Notes under the pieces: generated by a model
What the model saw: only the letters and a program-made list of their open reading frames with translations
What the model was told of the DNA's origin: nothing
Database searches by the model: none
DNA from: Serendipita indica DSM 11827
Lineage: Eukaryota > Basidiomycota > Agaricomycetes > Sebacinales > Serendipitaceae
Assembly (NCBI GenBank): GCA_910890315.1
Contig: CAJVGD010000010.1
Coordinates: 434,001 to 498,000, forward strand
Length of the DNA stretch: 64,000 bases
Reading direction: 5' to 3'
Made by a program: the position numbers and the translations under genes
In this document: piece after piece, positions 12,392 to 22,977 of the stretch
How positions within the stretch are numbered: the first letter of the stretch is position 1
Layout: each line of letters starts with the position of its first letter

Positions 12392-13447
12392 GGTTGAGTT
12401 GGGTAACTGGGGAACCAGACGTGAGGATCAAAGTTGATCACCCTATCATTTTCTAGAACTGAAACATATATACGATCAGAGACTGAGGCTGCGCTATCTT
12501 GCTGAGATGGATCAGTTCAGGGAACTGCTCTCACATGACTATGACTCATGGGTACAGAGCCGTATCCCGCAGGCAGCCTTGCGATAGCTAGCCACTCGGC
12601 CGTATAGACTTAACCAGTGGAGTATATATCCGTGGTTAAAGATCGGAACACGCGGCCATAATTTGCGCATGCCACGTGTGATTTTGATGTGAATACGAGA
12701 GAATCCAACCCAGCGTAGTCCGTCATTTCTTGGGACTTACTTGATTCACCAAACTAAGAGCTAGAATCCCAGTTGAAGGTGCCCACCAAGTTCCATACAA
12801 CGGTCAATACCGAGGATGAACACACTTGCATCCCTACTGGCCACAATCAGATATACCGATTCCGCTGTATGTTTATCGAACTCGCAATGTCGCAGCTTAG
12901 GCACTTGGCATCGCGTCGTCTCAAGTTATATACTCTACACATTTAGGGGTTTATGCAGTAGCCGTGGTCACTCGTTTCAAGGATCGTAAAGTAGAGGAGG
13001 TCACTCCGACGTCTCCAATGATCCAAATATCTGCTCGAGTGAGTAAATGAGACGGCTTGTTTGTTAAGGTCAGGTCTGAAGTTCGATAGTTGTTCTGAAG
13101 GTAATAGGTTATCAGTGAACTATTCAAGTAGATAGGATGTAGCAAGGGCGAATGTGGCAAGAGGACGAAGTGGCAATCCTTCTTAGTCCCGAGCCACGAC
13201 AAACCATATCGCACACACTCACTTGTTACCAGTAAATCCTCCTTGTTTGCAATTCACCAAATCACACCTCTAGTTAATACAAAATGAAACAACTTCCCGT
13301 CTCCCCGCGTAGCTCCGTCTTACAGCGAGGTGTGGTTTATTTCAACAATCTATGTTATTGTCTCATTCCCCCTTCTCGTTCCATCATGTATTGCCAATAT
13401 ATACTGCCTTGTATAGGTAACCGCTTGTACGTTCAGAGTAGACAAAT
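12392..13447. other. Gene-free interval upstream of type B copy 1
   Basis: About 1.05 kb without a supported frame. It should contain the promoter of the type B gene (leftward from 12391) and the 3' end of the type C gene. A short leftward frame at 12951-13214 has no paralogue and no domain, so I treat it as chance. Confidence 0.45.
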
Positions 13448-14465
13448 TTAGATTATCATGTACTTCGACCTCAGTTTGAGTTCTTCCATCTGCTAACGAT
13501 CAGCGGAATTCTAACTGGGCTGGAGCGCATCACTTACCTCGACCTTGTGGTTGCTAAAGACTCCTAGGACACCAATATAGTTCTCTCGTATTTTCGGTGG
13601 CCGCATTGTAGAGTCCTGCCTGGCCTGGAGCGCCTCAATATGATTAAATAATGTATCCATGGTCGTCTGCGCGGCTGTCCAAAGATCGACGATGTTACCT
13701 AGGTGGTTTTCTAGTGATTCCGACTGGTTTATTGCTCCTTCCAGCGCCTTGAATAGGTGGCCACAAGACTGAGATCGATGAATTTGTTCCAGACGTCCTC
13801 TTTGATTCTTCAGCCATCCATGTACCTGTAAAGTAGGCATGAGCAAAGAACCGATCCAAGATGGTCGAAGTCTCACAGACAGAAGATCCTGGCGAACACC
13901 TCGGCTATTCTCCAGAGCCTCATCCACGGCAGTGCTAATATCGGCGGAGCATTCCACGAGTATCCTCGTGAAGTTTCGAATGTTGTGATGAGGCGCCTTA
14001 TCAGTCAGGAGTTCATCAAACTCCCTAATGACAGTTACTGCCAGTATCCGACATTTCTCTGCGGCCTTCATAGAACGATCAATTGTCTTGCGATATCTCT
14101 GTATTTGGACACCCATCCTAGTTACTATCGCTCGTACGGGGTCCCTGGGTGGAGTTAACGGTCTTAGTGGGGCGAAAGAATTGTAGCTTCCCGCACCTGA
14201 TTGTAAAACGATTATCCAAGACTTCAGCTGCTGTCTGGCCCGTTTTTTGAGTATGATTTCCTCTCATAATGGCCATGGAAAAGTCTCTGGATCTTGCATG
14301 ACCTGCCAAGGCATAGAGCAGGATTATAACCAAAAGAGATGACCACGAGGACGGGGTTGCCTCATGGAGATGCTGGTTCACTGATGAATACGTACAGCGC
14401 ATAGACATATTGGTGTATAGTAAATGGCTGATTAAGTAGGGAGTCGGTAGTTCAGTCAGAATCAT
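13448..14465 (-). CDS. Type C helical protein with N-terminal hydrophobic segment, copy 1
   Basis: About 280 residues from four exons. The first exon holds the hydrophobic segment SSLLVIILLYALAGHA. Exon 2 carries IQRYRKTIDRSMKAAEKCRI, VIREFDELL and VECSADISTAVDEAL. Exon 3 begins VHGWLKNQRGRLEQIHRSQS and includes LENHLGNIVDLWTAAQTTMD. A tiny last exon (MEELKLRSKYMII) follows a GTAAGT donor and stops at 13448. The two soluble halves align in order with the halves of type B proteins, but the central hydrophobic region is missing and a hydrophobic stretch lies at the N end instead. The start could be 14465 or the downstream ATG at 14408. Paralogue: 18519-19359. No named family recognised. Confidence 0.65.
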
Positions 14466-14918
14466 TTAGGAGGAGCTAATCGGCGGCGAGTGACCAACTG
14501 AGGTGGCACTGGTCAGAGGTCGGCCATTTCACCAGGTGGAGGCAGTGAAAGATTGAGGATGCCAAGTGCTAGCTATGATGAGACTGATTCTGTATGTTCA
14601 ATATCTGAGTTCCGGAAAGGTTGTCCGGCCGCGTAATAGAGATCCCGAAGAATCTGATCACCTTGACAGAACGGAAACTCTTAGACGTTCTGGCTCCGGT
14701 CAAAATATGATATGGGTGTCAATGGCGCTCCGAAGCAATCCACTTTGGAGCGTGCTCCTGGCTCGACAGAACAACAAAAGGTGCGGAGAGCCAGCAAATT
14801 CAGAGGCATTCTTTGGCCTAAAATCACTCTAAAATCAAGGGATAATATTTCACTACATGGACTACACTGGCGGCGACATGTTCAGAACCGGATCTCGATA
14901 CACTCGTTGGGTAGATGG
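14466..14918. other. Interval between type C copy 1 and type B copy 2
   Basis: About 450 bases. Presumed promoter of the type C gene and 3' region of type B copy 2. Short rightward frames here show no similarity to neighbouring families. Confidence 0.4.
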
Positions 14919-16068
14919 TTACCTTAGGTCGCGGGAATAGTAGTCTTGGATATTGAGAATCTTGGGAGCTTATTACATACTGTTGACCTATCAAAAGAAT
15001 TGCTTACCCCGATATTATAATGTAAGAACTCCGCCTTAATCTCGGTGAACGATTTGACCAGCCTCCGAATGCGTATGCGGTTAACCTCTTTTCGTATAGC
15101 CTCTAGGTTGTCATGAATCGACCTGAAGACCATGTCCACCTCCCCCCACCACGAAGTCAATGAATCAAGACTTCTTTCTAGGCGTTCAAGTGTGTGAAGC
15201 GCCTCTTGCATATGCTTGACGGCCTCTGTGCAGTTTACAAGCTGCATATCACGCACTATGAAACAGACGGGATTAGTAAATAAGCAATTAGAAGTCGGCT
15301 CCTTACTGTCAGCCTTCCTTTCCTCGTGTGAGATTAGACCATGACTCGCGAGTTCCAAGAGGGGAAGAACGATGGGTATGACAATGAGCAATGGTGGACA
15401 GACGGGCGCAGCAGCGACCAATATCACGGTTGAGATGACTTGTGCAGCTTTCAACGCGGTGGTAATTTTTTGGACCTTCTTCTTTGACTGGCCCTCAATC
15501 AATCTCTGCGCCGCTTTTTCGCCCTCAATGTCCGCCGTCGCCACCTCTAGAGACCGTCGTGCCTGGAAGAACATTGTCAATAATGAAATGAACAAATAGC
15601 ATTACTTTCCTTGAACACTACAGTCCGGTTATTCCGAAGAGAGTCTACCACGCCGGATAGTTTCGATTTCGCCTCGGTAACGTCTTGAACAGTTCGCTCA
15701 GTCTCTTGCCGAATCTCGTCGAGAGTGATATCTTCATCCATTAGGCCTTCTAGTATCATTATTCCGTTATCTGCGCAATTATAGCACAACTGTGCCACCT
15801 CTGACGAGTGTTCTAGGGAACGCGAAAAGCTGATGACCTCTCCTTTGACGAGGTTCAATGCTGATTTTGCCTTTGGGTGAGGGGTACTACAGAGATTCAG
15901 CATCATAACCGATCAATACGGTTCCTCTTACTCTGCGTTGGCCCAAGGTTCCAAAGTCCGGAATACGCATTGAATTCCGACCAAGATTTGTTGTGTACTG
16001 TTTCTTTCATCCAGTTGTGTTTGCACTTTGTCAACGACGGTCATGACGGTGGATTTTGCAGGAGACAT
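14919..16068 (-). CDS. Type B helical protein with central hydrophobic segment, copy 2
   Basis: About 315 residues, five exons at the same positions as in 11247-12391. It starts MSPAKSTVMTVVDKVQTQLD; exon 1 again ends at EPWANA. Later parts include PHPKAKSALNLVKGEV, CADNGIMILEGL, VVDSLRNNRTVV, then hydrophobic AAQVISTVILVAAAPVCPP and LLIVIPIVLPLLELASHG, then LVNCTEAVKHMQEALHTLER and TSWWGEVDMVF. The last exon is ILNIQDYYSRDLR. The hydrophobic core is more conserved against copy 1 than the linkers, which argues for a working membrane segment. Fold and function are inferred only from this layout. Looks intact. Confidence 0.75.
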
Positions 16069-17507
16069 GGTCAGGGTTTGTAGCAAGGTGGGAATCAAAC
16101 TAGACCATGCCTTTGATCCTCTGAAATATTTGGCGAGAAGTTACTCACCTATATTTCGGATCAGAGCGCGAGGCTGCGTAGTTTATCTGGCCAGATGCAG
16201 AGCCGCTTCATGCAGGCAGCCTTGCGATGGACACTACACCACCAATTTAACCAGCAAGCGTGAACAGGGAACGGAGCATGCGGCCATACGTTGCGCCTAC
16301 CAAATTTGAATTCAGAGTGAGTACGAAAGGTCTCACCACGAGTTGGAAGCCAAACTTTTGGGCTCAGTTTGACGTGAAAGGTGTTCAATGTCCAGCTCAT
16401 AGGTCCAAAAGGATCACCTACGCAGTATTCAGCGCTTGATATGATTATATCCGCTCAATAAAAGCAAACTCAAAGAAGCCCGAGGGTGGTCATTCACGAT
16501 GGAGCCCAAAGGGTAGCAATACGACTGTAGTTTACCTCCATGAACATCAAAGAACTGGCTCGACTGTACTGTGTTCCCAACCTGGAATTTAGTACCGTAA
16601 TGATTGGGAAACGCGAAAATTCCATTCTAGGTGTTGGAATGGACACGGGAGCCATAGCCACAATCCATCGTGCCAAGTATCGTAGAGTAGAGCAGAAACT
16701 ATATCGCTCATTGATCAGATTGCCCAGTTGTGGCTGGCTCAAGAGGTCAGATGTTTGCCAATGTTTGGGCACCAACTTGTTCTCGACCAGATCCAAGGCC
16801 GCATTGCCCCTCACGCACAAGAGACGGTTTGTCTCTCTCTCAAGGGGCGGGCTAAGGTCTGAGTATTCAAACCTCGATACACTGGCTCTCGATGAGCCCG
16901 ACGAACAACAGTCGCTGTGACAAACCAGAAATGCCTCTCGTATCGCACTATCGCCCAGAGAAGTCGTCAAAGATGGAGGGTTGTGATTACGGGTGTTGAA
17001 ATTGTCGCTGGGGTTGAGGTGCTCGTACTTGCATCGACAGACATCCTTCTATCTCACCTGGCGCTGCGGCGCACGTTTGGCGGAGCTCCGCACGTCGAAC
17101 GCTAGGTAGGGATGGATACGGCGGGAGTATTCCTATTTGGGACTGCTGTAGTTTTGACCCTGGTAAAGGCTCTTAGCTAACCCTTTGGTGAACGAGGAAT
17201 GGTGTCTAGATGTCAAGAGTATCTCTTGAGTGCAATATGCGGCTCGTTGGTCAATACAACGAAACTCAATTCAGACTACTCTGGTCCTGGTCGGGCCTAA
17301 TTTTTCACGACTGTCCCTACCGCGGGGCTTGCATTGCATCCACTTTCCGGATCCACGAAGCTATGGTATTAGAAGAGGCATGTACGCAGTCATTGATTAC
17401 TATATACTTTACTATGTCGGAGTTCCCAAGTGCCTCTTCAAACACGCACGATTACCGCGAGGCGCTTGAAACGAGTTGACCCTCTCCCAGCCTCGGTGAA
17501 TGAGCAC
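16069..17507. other. 1.4 kb interval between divergent type B copy 2 and type A copy 3
   Basis: Holds the upstream regions of the leftward gene at 16068 and the rightward gene at 17508. Two overlapping frames near 16494-16970, one on each strand, have no recognisable domain and no match to the local paralogues, so neither is called. Confidence 0.4.
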
Positions 17508-18509
17508 ATGGACCTAACCTCGTCGTACGGAACAACTCTGGATCTCGATGAACGTCCTGTAAGCGATACCATATACACTCCACATTCCATTGACAGACCA
17601 TAGGCAGACATCCTCGAGATACTGGCAATGCTCGTGCCATCGATTGAGATCACTATGGCGTCTCTCTACGACTTGCAGGTAGCGCTCAATGAAATCAATG
17701 GGAGGCGCTACACCAGGCGGTTTGCCGACATCCGCACGTCGATCAAGGCACAGTGGGAAATTATGATCCAGATTTTACGTCAGACGCATGCATTCGCTAC
17801 CGATGTGGCATATCTAAGAAGGCATATGAGAAAGTCTACCTTGACTGATGTACAGGAAGCTCTCGACGACATGTCTGCGGAAGCGGTCAAGCTCAAGGCT
17901 GCCTCAAGTTTATTATCTCAAGAGCACCTAGAATCTCTTTCTTCGTACATCGAGCACTTCAAAGTGCTCAAGCATCATCTACGGTCAGTCGCTGATCCGC
18001 AAAGCCTGTCTGGTCCATTTCCCTGATCCTCGCGAACCAAGACTGATCTCCCGAGTAGAGCCCAGGATTTTCTCGAGTCTTCCAGACCTTATGAGGACCC
18101 AAACGCAAAACGCGTAGGCAAACGTGCCCTGAAGGAGCTCAACTGCGGGCTTGAGGGTATTCAAACCGCCTTGGATCTACAGTCCAAATTCTGGTCGGAT
18201 CAGGTCGTTGCTTGCCAGGCGTGTCGACAGGCGCTAGTCCGAGGTTTTGAGCCGCAGGACAAAGCGTGGATGGTGCAATTGACGAGCGAGTGGAAGCAGT
18301 ACGAAAGTGGAGTGGAGAAGGCCATTCATTCCATCACCAAAGTATCCGATGCGCTCACAATAAGCGCAACAAGAGCTGGTAAAAGGAACGTTCGCGGTAC
18401 CTCGCACCCAGGTAACGAGCGTGGCGACGGAACGCTCTTCTCACTCGCAGCGGTATTCTTTGTGGTGATTCTGATGGCGCTCCTAGGGTATTTCCAGGGT
18501 ATATGGTGA
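17508..18509 (+). CDS. Type A-like helical protein with C-terminal transmembrane segment, copy 3
   Basis: Three exons, about 290 residues. Exon 1 (17508-17558) encodes MDLTSSYGTTLDLDERP; a GTAAGC...TAG intron ends at 17603. Exon 2 is helical: LYDLQVALNEING, IRTSIKAQWEIMIQILRQTH, TDVQEALDDMSAEAVKLK. After a GTCAGT...GTAG intron, exon 3 has LDLQSKFWSDQVVACQACRQ, LTSEWKQYESGVEKAIHSI and a C-terminal segment LFSLAAVFFVVILMALLGYF that ends seven residues before the stop, so it looks tail-anchored. Order of parts matches types A at 1777 and 9200, but sequence identity is low. It converges on the type C gene with nine bases between stop codons. Confidence 0.7.
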
Positions 18510-18518
18510 TAGATAGAT

Positions 18519-19359
18519 TCAAATAGCCACAATCTTTGACTTCAGTTGAAGCTCTTCCATCTACTAGTAATCAGCGAAATCCTCCGAATACGTTGATATG
18601 CATCACTCACGTCAGCCTTGTAGTCACAGAAATCTCCTCTAATGCTTTTATAATGTTTTCTTATTCTGTCAAGTCGCATCTTGGAGTTTGGCATGTCTTG
18701 AACCGCCTTGATATATCCAAACACGGCTTCCATACGCATCTTGGCTTCACCCCAGCGCCGTGTAATGTCTTCTAGGTGCTCCTCCCATTCGATTGCCCGG
18801 CTGTTCGCAGCTTCCAGTGTCTTGATTACATGGTCACCAGACTGAGGCCGAGTGTTTTGTTCAAGGCCATCATTTCGTTGCGATAGCCAAGTATGTATCT
18901 TGAAAGGACTGCATGAGCGAAGAAATTACACAAACGCTCGAACCTACCGATAACAGCTTCTGGCGAATGATTCGGCTATCGTCAAGTGCCTTCTCGACAG
19001 TAGTTATGATATGCGTGGAGCATTCTACGAGTGTAATCATGAAGTCTTGGATCTTGCAATGAGCTGATCTTCCAGCGATCAGATCGTCAAATTCCCTGAT
19101 GACCGTGTCTGCCATTATTCGACACTCCTCTGCGGAATTCATCGAAAGCTCCAGCACGCTGCGATACTTCTGCTTTTGTGAGTTTGTCTTGGATATTATC
19201 ATGATTGCTTGTATGGGGTTTCTGAACGGATAAAGTCATTGGGCTCACCCATTTATTCAGCCAGGCAACACATTATCGCTCCACATACCTGACTAAAAAC
19301 CAACTCTCCAGGAATTCCAATACATTCAGGTTCGTTTCACGGGTATGAACTCCATCCAT
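18519..19359 (-). CDS. Type C helical protein, copy 2
   Basis: Paralogue of 13448-14465: QKQKYRSVLELSMNSAEECR, VIREFDDLI, VECSTHIITTVEKAL, then after an intron IHTWLSQRNDGLEQNTRPQS and WEEHLEDITRRWGEAKMRME, ending with the tiny exon MEELQLKSKIVAI and stop at 18519. The N-terminal hydrophobic region (FLHIYVLISLSAGWLVTII) is present in the DNA upstream, but I find no clear ATG before it. I therefore give the first in-frame ATG at 19359; the real start is uncertain. Conserved with copy 1 in intron positions and last exon. Convergent with type A copy 3. Confidence 0.6.
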
Positions 19360-19842
19360 ATTGCTTATGATAGTCACTAGCCAACCTGCCGAGAGGCTTA
19401 TAAGCACGTAAATATGCAGGAAGGCGGAGTCCTCATGGGGACGGTTCACCTGCAGCCCATCGTCCGAGCGGCTTACGTATGCGTACAGAGATGCGGTGTA
19501 TAAGGAATGGCTGATTAATATGGTTCAGATCACATTCAATGAGAACTCTAAACCAATCAGTGGCCAGGCCACTCCGTTACGGTTGGCCGATAGAAAAGAG
19601 TCGCGAGCTATCTACCTCATGTGAGTGCTTTTCGGATTTCTGGCGTCATTTTAAGATTGTCAAGTGGCTCAACGACTTCTATATGGACAGAGCTTCTCGA
19701 ATGCCCAAGCTAAGGATATCGACATTCAGACTCTGACTAGCGCATATCAGCGACTCTCTAGCACAGATGATCATAGCCTCTGAGAAATATTCTTATTGGT
19801 TTTCATGTTTAGATACTCTGCACACATCTCGGGAATCGGTTG
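19360..19842. other. Interval upstream of type C copy 2
   Basis: About 480 bases. The part nearest 19360-19520 is similar in layout to the 5' end of the other type C gene and may include its untranslated leader. Nothing else supported. Confidence 0.35.
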
Positions 19843-20982
19843 TCACTTCAACTGAGCTTTGACATAATCCTGAACCTTCTGAATCTGTACAGGCTAGTCA
19901 GTGCTCTGAAATTATGGTATATTTTACGTACTCCAGTCATATAATCGAAGAAATCCTTTTTAATACCTTCGTACTTTTTGCGCAGATCGCTGAACGCCAT
20001 GCGAGATTTAGGGTTCTTTTGTAGTGATTCCAGACGAACAGATATTGCTTTCATCGTCATGTCGAGTGCAGCCCAGTATCTCGCAAGCCCATCAATATAG
20101 TGCTCGAGCAATTGTATATGAGTAATTCCAGCTTCTAGCTGGTTGATTGCCTGTTCACAGGTATAATATTTGTGATCACGTTCTGTGTGTAATGATCTTA
20201 TAAGAGTCTTTATTTGAGCATATTGCAGGACTGACCTCTCATATGCTTGATCCGCTCGTCCCAATCAATGCGCCCTGCCATGATTGGAAGCAGTATAGGA
20301 AGGGAGACGAGGATGTAAGAGGTATTCTTCGGCCGACCCTTAATCTTTCTTACTATGCCCTCGACCATACCTGAGACACCATGATGATGGGTCTGGGTTT
20401 GAGTTATGTTCCTTATGTGTTCCTTCTTTTCTTCCTCTACTCTGTTTCTTGTATCTTCCAATTCCTTCTTTGCCTTTCGTGATTTCATGAGTGAGAGGAA
20501 TCAGCGAAAGTGACACGTACAGACTGCAGCGCTATTCTATCAGACCTAACGGCGATCAGAACGGTCGCTACAGACTCGCCGGTTTGGCCTGATCTCTCTG
20601 AAATCAATGCGATTGACTCGAATATCGTCGGCTGAAGCCGTGCGACTCGAGAGTTCACCAAAGACTGTTATTGCATTATCCGCCATGTGCCAGCCGCTCT
20701 CGGCGGCTATGAGCGAAACATCCAGTGTCTCGCAGTGCTTCACGACCTGATTGCGGATCCTAGGCAATAGCTCTTTCACCTTTTGGTGCTCGGAACTACA
20801 ATAAATGAGGATCAGTTCGGCAATTTCTCCTTAGGTCGCCCACCTAGCCGCCAGCCATGGCTCGAGGAGTAGAAATGTCTTGAGACTCGCATCAAGGACA
20901 TCATGGATCTGAGGCGCCCTTTTCTGGTGCTCTACTACTTGTTGCAGAACGTCGTCGGGAGTCTCTGTCATAGGTGGAAGCA
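19843..20982 (-). CDS. Type B-like helical protein, copy 3, possibly broken
   Basis: The start at 20982 (MLPPMTETPDDVLQQVVEHQ) leads to FLLLEPWLAAS and the same exon-1 intron position as the type B genes at 11247 and 14919. Further parts are VKELLPRIRNQVVKHCETLD, a charged helix AKKELEDTRNRVEEEKKE, a short hydrophobic stretch SYILVSLPILLPIMAG, and a second helical half with AINQLEAGITHIQLLEHYID and YWAALDMTMKAISVRLESLQ. The last small exon encodes IQKVQDYVKAQLK, matching the terminal exon of the other type B genes. The hydrophobic part is shorter than in copies 1 and 2. The frame appears to hold about one break, so this may be a decayed copy or carry a sequence error. Confidence 0.5.
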
Positions 20983-21339
20983 TGATCCTGGGTGATCCTG
21001 TGAAGTTGATCTGGGACAGCGATTATGACCATTCGTGAACAATTCAGGAGCAAGTGCAAGGCAGTATTAGAAGATGCCCTACACCGCATTCGATAAACCT
21101 GCGAGGCAGTGTGACTGCGCTGGTTTGCCTTTGGACCAGGATGAATGGATAAGTTGTGCATGGACTGAGTGTGAATTATATCCATAGTAATGATCACATC
21201 CTACCAGGGCGCCAACTGAGCTCACAGCGCCCTTAGACATGTTAGCCGTCTCGTGGAGGTCGTCAAGGCTGGTTCTGCGTTAGTTGGATCTAAGCTTAGC
21301 GTTCCCTTAGTATACCCGAACGCAAAGTCCGCCGATCGG
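20983..21339. other. Interval between type B-like copies 3 and 4
   Basis: About 360 bases; presumed promoter for the gene starting at 20982 and 3' region of the gene to the right. No supported frame. Confidence 0.35.
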
Positions 21340-22754
21340 TCAATCAGACCGCGAAGAACACAAACTTGTCCGAGGTCGTACAGCCCCAAAACTGAGAACG
21401 TTGAGCAAGCGACGCAGCTCCTCTGGTGCACATATACCCTGTTCCAACAAAATAATATATCTTGACATGGATATGCGTGAATCAGTACTCGGGTGTAGGT
21501 ATGAGAAGTTGATCTGCGAGACGGCCAACCTTAGTCCGACGGGTCAGCGATTATTGAACAAGTGGCCCTGCTCACATACCTCTTCCTCGTAGGAGCGAAG
21601 AGTATCCCTCGTTATCTCAAATCTCCTAGTGATACTTCCATATTCAGCGCCACCCTCGAGGCAGTTGAGGATCTCGGACCAGCTTTTATGTACGTCTTTC
21701 CAGAATTGGATGAGACGTCCAAGGTAAGCATCGAAACTATTGCAAATATTGATCATATTCTCTATCTCCCTCATTGTAGCGTCGCATGTTTGCTTCTGAT
21801 TGGCATACTCTGGCGTGCTCTGCTTAGTTTTATGATAAAGGCTTTGAGTGAGAGGATACTGACCTCGAACCTTTGCATCTGCATTGTCTTGAAGGTGCGA
21901 AGAACCCAGTATAAATAGTGAGGAGACGAAAAGGATCAAGAGGGGTGCTGTCGAAATGCCATTTTGTTCACACCAGTCAACGTGACAGGCTTTATCCGCC
22001 AAAAAAGACATCATCCCATAGAACTTGGACCAGTTTTCAGACGAAACTTTGGCAACTGATATCGAGTGCTTCTGCATTTTTATCGCCTCTAATTCACTGC
22101 TGAGGCGGACCTTGACCTCGGGTTACAAGTCAGCCATACACAGGAGGAATCATGCGTCTTGACTAACATGGTGGAGCGTGTCACGATCATCATACAGCGC
22201 ATGATGCATCTTTTCAATATTGTCTCTCATTCGCTCGACTCGAAGCATTGCCTTCACGATGTCTTGTCCAGGGCACTGTGCAAGGTCACCGAGAACAATC
22301 GCCGCTTTGTTGGCTTGGCGATGGCCTTGTTGAGCGAGTTTGAGAGAGCGCGAAATGTTGTTGCAATGAGAAAGACGAAAGTCTTGGATATAGTTCCTAT
22401 CGCTACTGTTAAAAGCGGTGAGCATAGAATGACAAGGGAGATTGTAATGTCCACTGACCGCCGCCAGTCCTTGGAGTCTTGCCAGAAGTTGGTCATCCCG
22501 TCGACAAGCTTCCGGAGGTCAGGAACTTGGTGGCTAGTAGTGGGGGGCATAATGGATCTGAAACAATTAGAAACGACGTAGATCTGATACTTATATAGAG
22601 AATTTGGCCTGACGGCTCGGAATTCATACTGACCCGTGGCATGCGAGATATTACTGATCAAGACCGCAGTTAACCATTCTCCGGTATCCTCGCGACGTCG
22701 CAACATGAGATTGACCGAAGCAAGAATGGGGGAGAATGGCGGCGGCGCGGACAC
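21340..22754 (-). CDS. Type B-like helical protein with hydrophobic segment, copy 4
   Basis: Starts MSAPPPFSPILASVNLMLRR at 22754. Introns at about 22561-22612 (donor GTATGA), 22421-22470 (GTCAGT to AACAG) and 22105-22167 join helical parts: VPDLRKLVDGMTNFWQDSKD, SRSLKLAQQGHRQANKAAIV, VERMRDNIEKMHHALYDDRD, then a hydrophobic stretch STAPLLILFVSSLFILGSSH, then MREIENMINICNSFDAYLGR and FWKDVHKSWSEILNCLEGG. The part order matches type B, with weak sequence identity. The last exon is uncertain: an intron with donor GTATGT near 21583 leads to a frame ending at 21340. Divergent from the type A gene at 22978, sharing a 223-base upstream region. Confidence 0.6.
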
Positions 22755-22977
22755 CAGGACGTTGCTTTGTGAGTTTAATTGGAGGAGAAGAGCTCACTCG
22801 ATTCTTTGGGCTTGGAATCCATGCACATAAAAAGTGCCGTCAACCGCACAGCGACGTGGAGTACACGAGCTGAAACACATCCTCCCCCAGACTATGGCGC
22901 TTTCTTTGAATTCACAACCTGTAGTAGGTGAATGTATCACACACATGAAGTGGCTCTCATCGCTTTAGGACCCAAAC
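22755..22977. promoter_or_regulatory. Shared upstream region of a divergent type B / type A pair
   Basis: The start codons of the leftward gene (22754) and rightward gene (22978) are 223 bases apart, so one short region must drive both. Co-regulation is inference from spacing; no defined motif is claimed. Confidence 0.5.

Noticed and set aside
12951-13214. Leftward 87-codon frame as a small gene
   Set aside because: No supporting motif, odd composition, and it sits in a likely promoter.
16494-16970. Overlapping frames of 126-158 codons on both strands
   Set aside because: Neither shows a domain, a paralogue in the cluster or plausible spliced extensions; each may be a shadow of the other.
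22250-22480. Apparent frame shift in type B-like copy 4
   Set aside because: An intron with donor GTCAGT and acceptor AACAG (about 22421-22470) joins the two frames correctly.
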